A stretch of 64,000 nt of DNA, from the NCBI RefSeq assembly GCF_036067295.1, contig NZ_CP107954.1, positions 3,472,001-3,536,000 of the forward strand. Direction: 5' to 3'. The notes beneath the pieces are model-generated. The model worked only from the letters and a program-made list of their open reading frames with translations. It was not told the DNA's origin and did no database searches. The first letter of the stretch is position 1. Each line of letters opens with the position of its first letter. Origin of the DNA: Kribbella sp. NBC_00382 (GTDB lineage: Bacteria; Actinomycetota; Actinomycetes; Propionibacteriales; Kribbellaceae). Shown here piece by piece: positions 52,596 through 60,311 of the stretch. The position numbers and the translations under genes are program-made.

Positions 52596-53972
52596 ATGGC
52601 GAGCCCCACCGCACCCCGACCGACGCCGGTCCGCAACGACCGGACCCACTTCCTCTACATCGCCGTCATCGTCGCCGTGCTGCTCGGCATCGGTGTCGGT
52701 TTCATCTTCCCGGACTTCGCGATCGAGCTGAAACCACTCGGCACCGGATTCGTGAACCTGATCAAGATGATGATCAGCCCGATCATCTTCTGCACCCTGG
52801 TCCTCGGCATCGGCTCGGTCCGGCAGGCCGCCAGCGTCGGCAAGGTCGGTGGCCTCGCGCTCGGCTACTTCCTGGTGATGTCGACGGTCGCGCTCGCCAT
52901 CGGGCTGGTCGTCGGCAACCTGGTCCAGCCGGGTTCCGGCCTCAACCTGACCGAGAAGCTGCGCGACGCCGGCCAGAAGCAGGCCGAGGGCGCGCACGAA
53001 GGCACCACCGACTTCCTGCTCGGCATCATCCCGAAGACGATCGTCTCGTCGCTGACCGAGGGCCAGGTACTGCAGACCGTCCTGGTCGCCCTGCTCGTCG
53101 GCTTCGCGCTGCAGGCGATGGGCTCGAAGGGCCAGCCGGTCCTGGACGGCATCGGCCACATCCAGCGGCTGGTGTTCAAGGTGCTGTCGATGATCATGTG
53201 GGCGGCGCCGGTCGGTGCCTTCGGCGCGATCGCCGCGGTGGTCGGCGCGGCCGGAAGTACCGCGCTGGTCAGCCTGCTGAAGATCATGCTGGCCTTCTAC
53301 ATCACCTGTCTGCTCTTCGTGGTCGTCATCCTCGGCACCATCCTGCGGGTCGTCACCGGGCTGTCGATCTTCCAGCTGCTCAAGTACCTGGGCCGCGAGT
53401 TCCTGCTGATCGTCTCGACCTCCTCGTCGGAGACCGCGCTGCCGCGACTGATCGGGAAGATGGAGCATCTCGGCGTCGACAAGTCGGTCGTCGGTATCAC
53501 CGTCCCGACCGGTTACTCGTTCAACCTGGACGGGACCGCGATCTACCTGACGATGGCGTCGCTGTTCATCGCCGAGGCGATGAACCAGCCGTTCTCGATC
53601 GGTCAGCAGATCTCCCTGCTGGCGTTCATGATCCTGGCCTCGAAGGGCGCCGCGGGCGTCACCGGCGCCGGACTCGCGACGCTGGCCGGTGGTCTGCAGT
53701 CGCACCGGCCGGAGCTCGTCGACGGCGTCGGCCTGATCGTCGGTATCGACCGGTTCATGTCCGAGGCCCGGGCGCTGACGAACTTCGCCGGCAACGCGGT
53801 CGCCACGGTCCTGGTCGGCCACTGGACCAACAGCTTCGACAAGCAACAGGCCCTCCAGGTGTTCTCCGGCGAGGACCCGTTCGACGAGGTCGCCTTCGCA
53901 GCCGGCGACACCCACGCAGGCGACGTACCGGAGCCGGCCCCAGCCATCGAAGGCCGTCCCGCCGACCACTGA
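52596..53972 (+). CDS. dctA: C4-dicarboxylate transporter DctA (DAACS family)
   Basis: 458 residues. Eight-helix sodium/proton symporter fold with hairpin motifs STSSSETALPRLI (HP1 serine-rich) and GYSFNLDGTAIYLTMASLF, ILASKGAAGVTGAGL (HP2), and the helix 8 NFAGNAVAT. It imports succinate, fumarate and malate. The N-terminal MMISPIIFCTLVLGI is conserved. It ends in a strong terminator and is divergent from the two-component system that probably controls it. Confidence 0.94.
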   Translation: MASPTAPRPTPVRNDRTHFLYIAVIVAVLLGIGVGFIFPDFAIELKPLGTGFVNLIKMMISPIIFCTLVLGIGSVRQAASVGKVGGLALGYFLVMSTVALAIGLVVGNLVQPGSGLNLTEKLRDAGQKQAEGAHEGTTDFLLGIIPKTIVSSLTEGQVLQTVLVALLVGFALQAMGSKGQPVLDGIGHIQRLVFKVLSMIMWAAPVGAFGAIAAVVGAAGSTALVSLLKIMLAFYITCLLFVVVILGTILRVVTGLSIFQLLKYLGREFLLIVSTSSSETALPRLIGKMEHLGVDKSVVGITVPTGYSFNLDGTAIYLTMASLFIAEAMNQPFSIGQQISLLAFMILASKGAAGVTGAGLATLAGGLQSHRPELVDGVGLIVGIDRFMSEARALTNFAGNAVATVLVGHWTNSFDKQQALQVFSGEDPFDEVAFAAGDTHAGDVPEPAPAIEGRPADH

Positions 53973-54005
53973 GCCTCAAAAGACCATCTGTCCCACCCCT
54001 CCACG

Positions 54006-54046
54006 CTGCCCGTCAGCTCCCAACCGTCTGGGAGCTTGACGGGCAG
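54006..54046. terminator. Bidirectional terminator after dctA
   Basis: CTGCCCGTCAGCTCCCA pairs with TGGGAGCTTGACGGGCAG around a six-base loop, with one bulged T; 34 bp past the dctA stop and before the convergent oxidoreductase. Confidence 0.9.
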
Positions 54047-54053
54047 TGTGCTG

Positions 54054-54878
54054 TTACCTGCCGTTGAGCATCTCGACTACAGGGGCGAGCTCGTCGAGGT
54101 AGTCGGTGTTGACGGTGATGTACGACGCCCCGAACTCGTCCCGCCGGCGCTGGAGTTCGTCGGCCATCTCCTGTGGGGTGCCGCGGAGCAGCATCAGCGA
54201 GCCGCTGTTCTCCAGCTCGGCGGGGTCCAGGCCGGTCGCCTGCTTGCTCCACGCGGGCAGTTCGGTGGTACCGGCGGCGAACAGGTTCATCGCCAGCTCG
54301 ATGTGGTCCGCACGCGGGCCGGCCAACTCGCGGAGGTCCTGTGCGAGCTGCCGCAGCTCCTCGCGGGGTGCCGTCGCGGGCTTGGCCAGCGAGACGATGT
54401 CGGCGCGGGCGGCGGCCAGTGCGAGCGACTTCGGCCCACCGGACGCGAGCATGATCGGGGTGTGCTGGTCGCCGTCGAGCTTCGCTAACTGGTCCAGCGT
54501 CTCGGTCACCTGGTCCCGCCGCTCCTTGGCCGTCCCCCACGGCAGGCCGACCTCGTTGACCTGCTGCTCGGCCTGGGGGCGCCCGGTGCCGATACCGAAG
54601 TCGAACCGGCCGTTGGTCAGTACGGAGAGCGTGTGCGCGTCCCAGGCGGCTGTACGAGCCGGCCGCAGGGGTGCGGCCGCTACGAAGGTCCCGACGCGGA
54701 TGTCGGCCACAGTGGCGGCTACTGCGAGCGTGGGGAAGGGCGACAGCAGCTGCAAGCCGTCCGGCATCAGCACTGTCGAGTACCCGAGCCCGGCGGCCCG
54801 GCGTACGGTCTGCTGCCACTCCTCGGGGCCACGGTTGGCACTGCCCACCACACCGAACCGGAATGCCCTGTTCGTCAT
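54054..54878 (-). CDS. LLM class oxidoreductase, F420-dependent type
   Basis: 274 residues from the ATG at 54878 (AGGAG seven bases upstream); the longer frame to 54992 overlaps the divergent gene. Luciferase-like fold: FRFGVVGSANRGPEEWQQTV, LGYSTVLMPDG, FDFGIGTGRPQAEQQ, HTPIMLASGGPKSL, and RADIVSLAKP. The last two motifs fit actinobacterial F420 enzymes. Substrate unknown. Confidence 0.87.
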   Translation of the reverse strand: MTNRAFRFGVVGSANRGPEEWQQTVRRAAGLGYSTVLMPDGLQLLSPFPTLAVAATVADIRVGTFVAAAPLRPARTAAWDAHTLSVLTNGRFDFGIGTGRPQAEQQVNEVGLPWGTAKERRDQVTETLDQLAKLDGDQHTPIMLASGGPKSLALAAARADIVSLAKPATAPREELRQLAQDLRELAGPRADHIELAMNLFAAGTTELPAWSKQATGLDPAELENSGSLMLLRGTPQEMADELQRRRDEFGASYITVNTDYLDELAPVVEMLNGR

Positions 54879-54985
54879 CGTCCTGCTCCTCTCGAATTGG
54901 TAGTACCAGCGTCGCGGACCGTGGTGTTGTCCACATCCCACAGCGGGAGGCAGTCGGCGTACGCCGGTGGACGTACTCTGGTGAC

Positions 54986-55981
54986 ATGTCATTGACGCGC
55001 AGCCCCCTGCTGGACCTCCCAGGCGCCGTCGAGGCCGACGGACTGGACGCCGGGGTTGCCGCGCACTACGGCTCCGACCTGCGCGAGCAGCGGGCCCTGG
55101 TCGCCGGCAAGGGCTTCGTAGACCGCTCCAACCGCGACGTAGTCACCATCACCGGCCCTGACCGGCTCACCTGGCTACACGCGATCACCAGCCAGTACTT
55201 CGAGGGGCTGCGGCCAGGCACCTCGACCACTGCCCTCCTGCTGTCGCCCACAGGCCACGTCGAGCACGCCATGTACGGGGTAGACGACGGCGAGACCTTC
55301 TGGCTCCACACCGAGCCCGGCGCCGCAGCCCCGCTCGTCGAGTGGCTGCAGAAGATGGTCTTCATGTCCCGCGTCGAGATCAAGGACGTCACCGCCGACT
55401 ACGCCATCGTCTGGCGTCCGGGCGCAGCACCTGCAGAAGGTCCGTTGACGCGCAGTGGGCAGGACTCACTGGGTGGACATGAAGTGTTTCTTCCCAGGCA
55501 AGAGCTCAGTGCGCTTGAAGGACCCGCTGCGGGTGTCTGGGCGTACGAGGCGCTGCGGATCGAGGCTGGTGCGCCGCGGCTCGGGCTGGACATGGATGAG
55601 CGTGCGATCCCGAACGAGCTCGGCTGGCTCGGGGTTGGCGTGCACCTGGACAAGGGCTGCTACCGCGGTCAGGAGACGGTCGCCCGCGTGCACAACCTGG
55701 GCCGTCCGCCGCGGCGGCTCGTCCGGCTGCACCTGGATGGGTCAGTCGACCACCTGCCGGCGCACGGGTACGCAGTACGGGTGGGGGACAAGCAGGTCGG
55801 GTTCATCGGCTCTGCGGCGCGCCACCACGAGTACGGGCCGATCGCGCTCGCGCTGATCAAGCGCAACGTGGACCCGGAGGCTGTGCTCGAGGTCGTCGCC
55901 GAGGACCAGCCGACGGTCACCGCCACGCAGGAGCTGCTCGTCGACCCCGAGGTCGGCCTGCACGTCCGCGCCCGGCTCTGA
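54986..55981 (+). CDS. ygfZ: YgfZ/GcvT-like folate-binding protein
   Basis: 331 residues from the ATG at 54986, six bases after TACTCT, so probably leaderless. Identified by KGCYRGQE (~228), the YgfZ signature, plus VVTITGPDRLTWLHAITSQ and NELGWLGVGVHLD. YgfZ uses tetrahydrofolate to support Fe-S enzyme maturation. Good neighbour for the radical-SAM and Fe-S enzymes of the genome. Confidence 0.92.
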   Translation: MSLTRSPLLDLPGAVEADGLDAGVAAHYGSDLREQRALVAGKGFVDRSNRDVVTITGPDRLTWLHAITSQYFEGLRPGTSTTALLLSPTGHVEHAMYGVDDGETFWLHTEPGAAAPLVEWLQKMVFMSRVEIKDVTADYAIVWRPGAAPAEGPLTRSGQDSLGGHEVFLPRQELSALEGPAAGVWAYEALRIEAGAPRLGLDMDERAIPNELGWLGVGVHLDKGCYRGQETVARVHNLGRPPRRLVRLHLDGSVDHLPAHGYAVRVGDKQVGFIGSAARHHEYGPIALALIKRNVDPEAVLEVVAEDQPTVTATQELLVDPEVGLHVRARL

Positions 55982-56051
55982 AAAACCTGTGAGCCGGATC
56001 ATCTCCTATCCACCTGTTTGCACCTGACCTCTGAGCCGTACAGTTTCAGCC

Positions 56052-57047
56052 GTGACCGAACCTGTGCTCCTGGCCGACGTCGTCCGCAGCGGTTTCGTCG
56101 AGGGCCATCATCGTGGCTCCGTCGTGGTGACCGCGCCCGACGGCTCCGTCGAGTGGTCGGCCGGCGTGATCGACCAGCCGATGTTCCCGCGCTCGTCGAA
56201 CAAGCCGATGCAGGCGCTCGGCATGCTCCGCAACGGCCTGGAGCTGGACGGCGAACTACTCGCGCTCGCCGGCGCTTCCCACTCGGGTGAGTCGTTCCAC
56301 CTGGACGGCGTACGCCGGATCCTCGCCGGCGCAGGTCTCGACGAGTCGGCGCTGCGCACACCCCCGGCGTACCCGATCGACGACCAGGCTCGCGACGAGT
56401 GGGTCCGCGCCGGCCACGGCCTCGACCGCATCACCATGAACTGCTCGGGCAAGCACGCCGCCATGATTGCCACCTGCGTGGCCAACGACTGGCCGTTCCA
56501 CGACGACACCAACGCTCAAGGTGCCGAGTGGGGACCGAACGACTACCGCTCCCCGAACCACCCGCTGCAGAAGGCGATCCGTACCGCCGTCGAGGACTCA
56601 GCCGGCGAGAAGGTCTCCTACGTCGCCGTCGACGGCTGCGGCGCCCCGATCCTCGCCATCACCCTGTCCGGCCTGGCCCGCTCCTTCGGCCTCTTCGCCG
56701 CCGCCGCGCCCGACACCCTTGAAGGCAAGGTCGCCAACGCCTTCCGCGCCCACCCCGAGTACGCCAGCGGCTCGCGGCGCGACGAGTCCGCCCTCATGCG
56801 CGCCATCCCCGGCCTCTTCTGCAAGGCCGGCGCCGAATCCGTCTACGCAGTAGGCCTCGCGGACGGCCGAGGCCTGGCAGTGAAGATCGACGACGGTACT
56901 CCGCGCGCCCGCGCCGTAGTGATGGCCGCGACGCTGCAGAAACTCGGCGTCGACCACGAGGAGATCACCAAGCAGACCCGTTCCCCGCTCTACGGCGGCG
57001 GCATCGAGGTCGGCGCGGTGCAGCCGCACCCCAAGGCCTTCGCCTGA
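56052..57047 (+). CDS. ReAV-type L-asparaginase
   Basis: 331 residues; GTG start seven bases after TACAGT (56039-56044), leaderless. The Rhizobium etli type II family is recognised by SSNKPMQ (S48-x-x-K51), GASHSGE, MNCSGKHAAM (C132, K135) and DGCGAP (C197). The C/K/C set binds zinc and the Ser-Lys pairs are catalytic in ReAV. It hydrolyses asparagine to aspartate and ammonia. Confidence 0.9.
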   Translation: MTEPVLLADVVRSGFVEGHHRGSVVVTAPDGSVEWSAGVIDQPMFPRSSNKPMQALGMLRNGLELDGELLALAGASHSGESFHLDGVRRILAGAGLDESALRTPPAYPIDDQARDEWVRAGHGLDRITMNCSGKHAAMIATCVANDWPFHDDTNAQGAEWGPNDYRSPNHPLQKAIRTAVEDSAGEKVSYVAVDGCGAPILAITLSGLARSFGLFAAAAPDTLEGKVANAFRAHPEYASGSRRDESALMRAIPGLFCKAGAESVYAVGLADGRGLAVKIDDGTPRARAVVMAATLQKLGVDHEEITKQTRSPLYGGGIEVGAVQPHPKAFA

Positions 57048-57088
57048 TCGTCCGCTACCCGGCGTAGTGAGCGGCCTCACGTCGGGTC

Positions 57089-57106
57089 TGCTTGCAATTG
57101 CAAGCA
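57089..57106. promoter_or_regulatory. Perfect 18-bp palindrome upstream of the XRE regulator
   Basis: TGCTTGCAATTGCAAGCA, 22 bp before the start codon at 57128 and overlapping the likely promoter. Candidate autoregulatory operator of the XRE protein. Confidence 0.65.
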
Positions 57107-57127
57107 CTCTGCTAGCACTATGGACGT

Positions 57128-57613
57128 ATGGCCAGATTGAGTGATCGTGCAGCGGGTGCTGTCGGTTCGGTGGGGGAGTACCTCGCCGAGCAGCGCCGGC
57201 ACGCGCAGTTGTCGTTGCGGCAGCTGTCCGATCTGGCCGGGGTGTCCAACCCGTACCTGAGTCAGATCGAGCGCGGGCTGCGCAAGCCGTCCGCGGATGT
57301 CCTGCAGCAGTTGGCGAAAGCCTTGCGGATCTCGGCGGAGACGCTGTACGTACGGGCCGGCATCCTTGATCCGGACGAGAGCGAGGACGGCGCACGGCGT
57401 ACGCCGGGAGTGGTCGACGCCGTCTTGCTCGACCCTGCGCTGAACGAGCGGCAGAAGCGCGTACTGCTCGACGTGTACGCCTCGTTCGTCCGTGAGAACA
57501 CGACCGACGGCTCCGAAGAGCCCACAACGGCACCCGCGCCGGCGAAGAAGCCCGCGGCGGCCAAGAAGACCCCTGCAGCAAAACGCACCACAACCAAGAC
57601 CCCGCTGAAGTAA
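57128..57613 (+). CDS. XRE-family regulator with Lys/Ala-rich tail (Rv0474-like)
   Basis: 161 residues. HTH at ~18-72: EYLAEQRRHAQLSLRQLSDL, GVSNPYLSQIERGLRKPSAD. A C-terminal low-complexity tail of Ala/Lys/Thr/Pro (KKPAAAKKTPAAKRTTTK) resembles the tail of the next protein. Gene order XRE - HbhA - DUF2516 matches mycobacterial Rv0474-Rv0476. A perfect palindrome precedes it. Confidence 0.88.
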   Translation: MARLSDRAAGAVGSVGEYLAEQRRHAQLSLRQLSDLAGVSNPYLSQIERGLRKPSADVLQQLAKALRISAETLYVRAGILDPDESEDGARRTPGVVDAVLLDPALNERQKRVLLDVYASFVRENTTDGSEEPTTAPAPAKKPAAAKKTPAAKRTTTKTPLK

Positions 57614-57636
57614 AAAACCTCACGAGGAGATGCCTG

Positions 57637-58170
57637 ATGGCAACCCGTACCCCCGTCACGCCCCTGTACGCGATCGCCGGCGCCGGCGACCTGGCCGTGG
57701 AGAAATTCCGCGCGGTCAGCGAAGACGTCACCACCCGGTTCGCGAAGCTGGACCAGAAGAGCCTGCAGTCGTCCCTGCAGACCGAGCTGACCAAGCGTCA
57801 GGCCGAGCTGAGCAAGCGCCTCGAGGTGCTCGCCGCCGAGGCCAAGACGGTGCCGGCCAAGCTGCGTGAGCTGCCGTCGGTCGCGCAGGCCGGGCTGACC
57901 ACCGTGCTCGGCCAGGCCGAGGAGACCTACGAGGACCTCGCCGGTCGCGGCAAGGACCTGGTCACCCGGATCCGCACCCAGAAGGCCACCGAGGACCTGG
58001 AGGCCCAGGCGAAGACCACGGTGAGCAAGGCCAAGGCCACCCGCACCACCGTGAAGAAGACCGCCGACACCGCGTCCCGCAACGTCAAGGCGACCGCGAC
58101 CAGCGCCCGCAAGACGGCTGCGAAGGCCACCAAGGCTGCCGAGGCGGCCGCCGGGAAGATCGGCGACTGA
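57637..58170 (+). CDS. HbhA-like heparin-binding coiled-coil protein
   Basis: 177 residues; GAGGAGA before the ATG. N-terminal PLYAIAGAGDLAVEKFRAV is the conserved HbhA head; a coiled coil (~30-115: LTKRQAELSKRLEVLAAEAK) and a Lys/Ala/Thr-rich tail (KATRTTVKKTADTASRNVKA) follow. In mycobacteria HbhA is a surface adhesin and lipid-droplet protein; here the role is likely general envelope or lipid-body work. 23 bp after the XRE gene. Confidence 0.88.
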   Translation: MATRTPVTPLYAIAGAGDLAVEKFRAVSEDVTTRFAKLDQKSLQSSLQTELTKRQAELSKRLEVLAAEAKTVPAKLRELPSVAQAGLTTVLGQAEETYEDLAGRGKDLVTRIRTQKATEDLEAQAKTTVSKAKATRTTVKKTADTASRNVKATATSARKTAAKATKAAEAAAGKIGD

Positions 58171-58261
58171 GAGTAGCTTTCCGGCTCTGCGTAGTACGGG
58201 TGGTCCTGATTCCGGGGTTCGACGGATCGTGGGCCACCCGTGCCTACGTTAGGCTCGTTGC

Positions 58262-58615
58262 ATGCTCGCACTCGCCACGTTCCAGAACCTGTTCCCCGGG
58301 TTCGTTGGTCCCATCAACGTGATCTGGTGGATCGTGCTGGGTCTGAAGCTGGTCGCGCTGGTCGATGCGGCCTTCCGGCCCCGGGCGGTGTTCGTCGCCG
58401 CCGACAAGCTGACCAAGCCCGGCTGGGTGCTGATCCTGTCGGCCTTCACGCTGTCGCAGATCTTCCAGGGCGGCTGGCTGAGCTTCTTCGGGCTGATCGG
58501 TATCGTCGCCGCCGGTGTCTACCTGGTGGACGCCCGTCCCGCACTGCGGGCGGCATCCGGCCGGGGCCGCGGCGGCTGGGGCATTCGCCGCCGCCGGGGT
58601 CCCCGCCCGCTCTAG
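58262..58615 (+). CDS. DUF2516 membrane protein (Rv0476-like)
   Basis: 117 residues with two or three membrane helices (PINVIWWIVLGLKLVALVDA, WLSFFGLIGIVAAGVYLVDA) and the motif FRPRAVFVAADKLTKPGW. It ends in an Arg/Gly-rich tail. The start ATG is six bases after TAGGCT (58250-58255), so leaderless. Third gene of the Rv0474-0476-like cluster. Its stop is two bases from the convergent transpeptidase stop. Confidence 0.9.
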   Translation: MLALATFQNLFPGFVGPINVIWWIVLGLKLVALVDAAFRPRAVFVAADKLTKPGWVLILSAFTLSQIFQGGWLSFFGLIGIVAAGVYLVDARPALRAASGRGRGGWGIRRRRGPRPL

Positions 58616-58618
58616 AAC

Positions 58619-59428
58619 CTACGAGCGGTAGACGATCACCTTGTCGCCGACGTGCACCTCGTCGAAGAGGATCTTGATCTTGGCGAGGTCGCGGACGTTG
58701 ACGCAGCCGTGCGAGGCGCCGTTGTACCCGCGGGCCGCGAAGTCCGACGAGTAGTGCACGGCCTGGCCGCCGCTGAAGAACATCGCGAACGGCATCTTCG
58801 AGTCGTACAGCTTCGAGACGTGGTCGCGGCTCTTCCAGCCGACCGTGAAACCGCCTTCGCGGGTGGCCGTCTTCTGGGCGCCGAACCGGACGTCCAGCTG
58901 CATCTTCACGACGCCGTTCACCACGTACCGCAGCTTGCGGGTGGTCTTGTCGATGCAGAGCGCGACGCCTGTCGCGCAACGCTGGTCGAGCTTCTTGCCG
59001 TTCACGACCGGGGCCGGCGGGAAAAGCTCGGCCTGGGTGGGCTCGTGGGTGGCGGCGCTCAGCTGGGCCCAGGTGTTCTGGTCGACGTACCCGAGCGGCG
59101 GGATGCCCTTGGACTTCTGGAACTTCTTCACCGCTGAGCGGGTCATGGTGCCGAAGTCGTTGTCCATCCACTGCTGGTCGAGCAGCTTGAGCTGCACCAG
59201 CCGCGCCTCGACCTTCCGCACCTCGGCACCGCTGGACCCGTTGCTCCACAGGGCCTTCGGGTAGATCGGCAGCTCGCCACTCACCTCGAACGGCACCGGC
59301 TTCACTTCGGCGGTACCGGCCTGCTGCTCCGGCGCTGCCGACGCGGTGATCGCCGTCCCGCCGATCGCGGTCACCACCACGACCGCCAGCACATTGCGAA
59401 CAACCAGCGCACTACGAATCCAGCGCAT
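58619..59428 (-). CDS. L,D-transpeptidase with peptidoglycan-binding domain
   Basis: 269 residues. Signal peptide (~10-32), a PG_binding_1 domain (~65-125: SSGAEVRKVEARLVQLKLL, SAVKKFQKSKGIPPLG) and a YkuD catalytic domain with the HXXX-SHGCVN motif (VHYSSDFAARGYNGASHGC, VNVRD). It makes 3-3 crosslinks in peptidoglycan or anchors proteins. The second of two neighbouring paralogues on this strand. Confidence 0.93.
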   Translation of the reverse strand: MRWIRSALVVRNVLAVVVVTAIGGTAITASAAPEQQAGTAEVKPVPFEVSGELPIYPKALWSNGSSGAEVRKVEARLVQLKLLDQQWMDNDFGTMTRSAVKKFQKSKGIPPLGYVDQNTWAQLSAATHEPTQAELFPPAPVVNGKKLDQRCATGVALCIDKTTRKLRYVVNGVVKMQLDVRFGAQKTATREGGFTVGWKSRDHVSKLYDSKMPFAMFFSGGQAVHYSSDFAARGYNGASHGCVNVRDLAKIKILFDEVHVGDKVIVYRS

Positions 59429-59568
59429 CGGAACCCCTCGAGTCGATCCGTCCCAGTACTACTAGGACGCCACCACGGATCACTTGGTTGGCATCGGGCG
59501 GACACCAGTACCGGAGCGTAACTCCGGTATCACCCAAGCCTAAGCCATTCCGGGCCCAGGCAAAGCGA

Positions 59569-59599
59569 AACGGCCGGCCCCGCGAGGGGGCCGGCCGTT
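59569..59599. terminator. Terminator after the short L,D-transpeptidase gene
   Basis: A perfect 13-bp stem AACGGCCGGCCCC / GGGGCCGGCCGTT, five-base loop, 17 bp beyond the stop on the minus strand. Confidence 0.9.
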
Positions 59600-59615
59600 C
59601 GTAGTACCAGGTGGA

Positions 59616-60170
59616 TCAGGCGTTGTAGACGAAGACCTTGTCGCCGACCTTGACCTTGCTGAAGATGAAGTCGATCTTCTTGCGGTCGCGCATGTTCACG
59701 CAGCCGTGCGAGGCGCCGTTGTAGCCGCGGGCCTTGAAGTCCGACGAGTAGTGCACCGCCTGGCCGCCGCTGAAGAACATCGCGTCGGGCATCGGCGAGT
59801 GGTAGATCGAGGAGACGTGGTTCTTCGACTTGCGGTAGACCTTGAACGATCCGTTGCGCGTCGGCGTCTTGCTCGCCCCGAAGCGGGCGTCGCCCTCGGC
59901 CACCAGCTTGCCGTTGACGATGAACATCACCTTGCGCGTCTTCTTGTTGATGCACAGGTAACGCCCGGTCATGCACACCTTGGCAATGTGCCGTCTGCCC
60001 GGCACCAGGACCGTCTTCTTCGCGGTCGCCTTGGTGGCGACAGCGGCCTTGGTGGTCACCACGGTCTTGGCAGCCGGAGCGGCCTCCGCCGTCGTCGCGG
60101 CGGTGAGAACGCCTACTCCCAGCATCGCGACCGCCGTGGTGGTGGCGCCGAGCTTACGCAGAATGCCCAT
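59616..60170 (-). CDS. Minimal L,D-transpeptidase (YkuD domain only)
   Basis: 184 residues. Signal peptide (AVAMLGVGVLTAATTAEA), a basic Ala/Lys/Thr linker of ~25 residues, then the catalytic domain with VHYSSDFKARGYNGASHGC, VNMRD. Compared with its neighbour it lacks the PG-binding domain; the catalytic halves are close, so this is a recent-looking tandem duplication with domain loss or gain. Confidence 0.92.
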   Translation of the reverse strand: MGILRKLGATTTAVAMLGVGVLTAATTAEAAPAAKTVVTTKAAVATKATAKKTVLVPGRRHIAKVCMTGRYLCINKKTRKVMFIVNGKLVAEGDARFGASKTPTRNGSFKVYRKSKNHVSSIYHSPMPDAMFFSGGQAVHYSSDFKARGYNGASHGCVNMRDRKKIDFIFSKVKVGDKVFVYNA

Positions 60171-60219
60171 GGTCCTTTTCCTTCCCCCAACTTGTTGTGC
60201 TTCCGATATGTCAGACGCC

Positions 60220-60292
60220 GTAGCCCGCCACCTGGTTCATAACGATCCGGAACTTTCCCCCGCCGGATCGCGCAACCAGGTGAACGGGCTAC
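60220..60292. terminator. Long three-segment hairpin after typA
   Basis: GTAGCCCG / CGGGCTAC, ACCTGGTT / AACCAGGT and GATCCGG / CCGGATC pair in order around the loop AACTTTCCCCCG, separated by small internal loops. It begins 20 bases after the typA stop on the minus strand. Confidence 0.8.
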
Positions 60293-60311
60293 GTTGAACT
60301 AGCTAGCGCTC

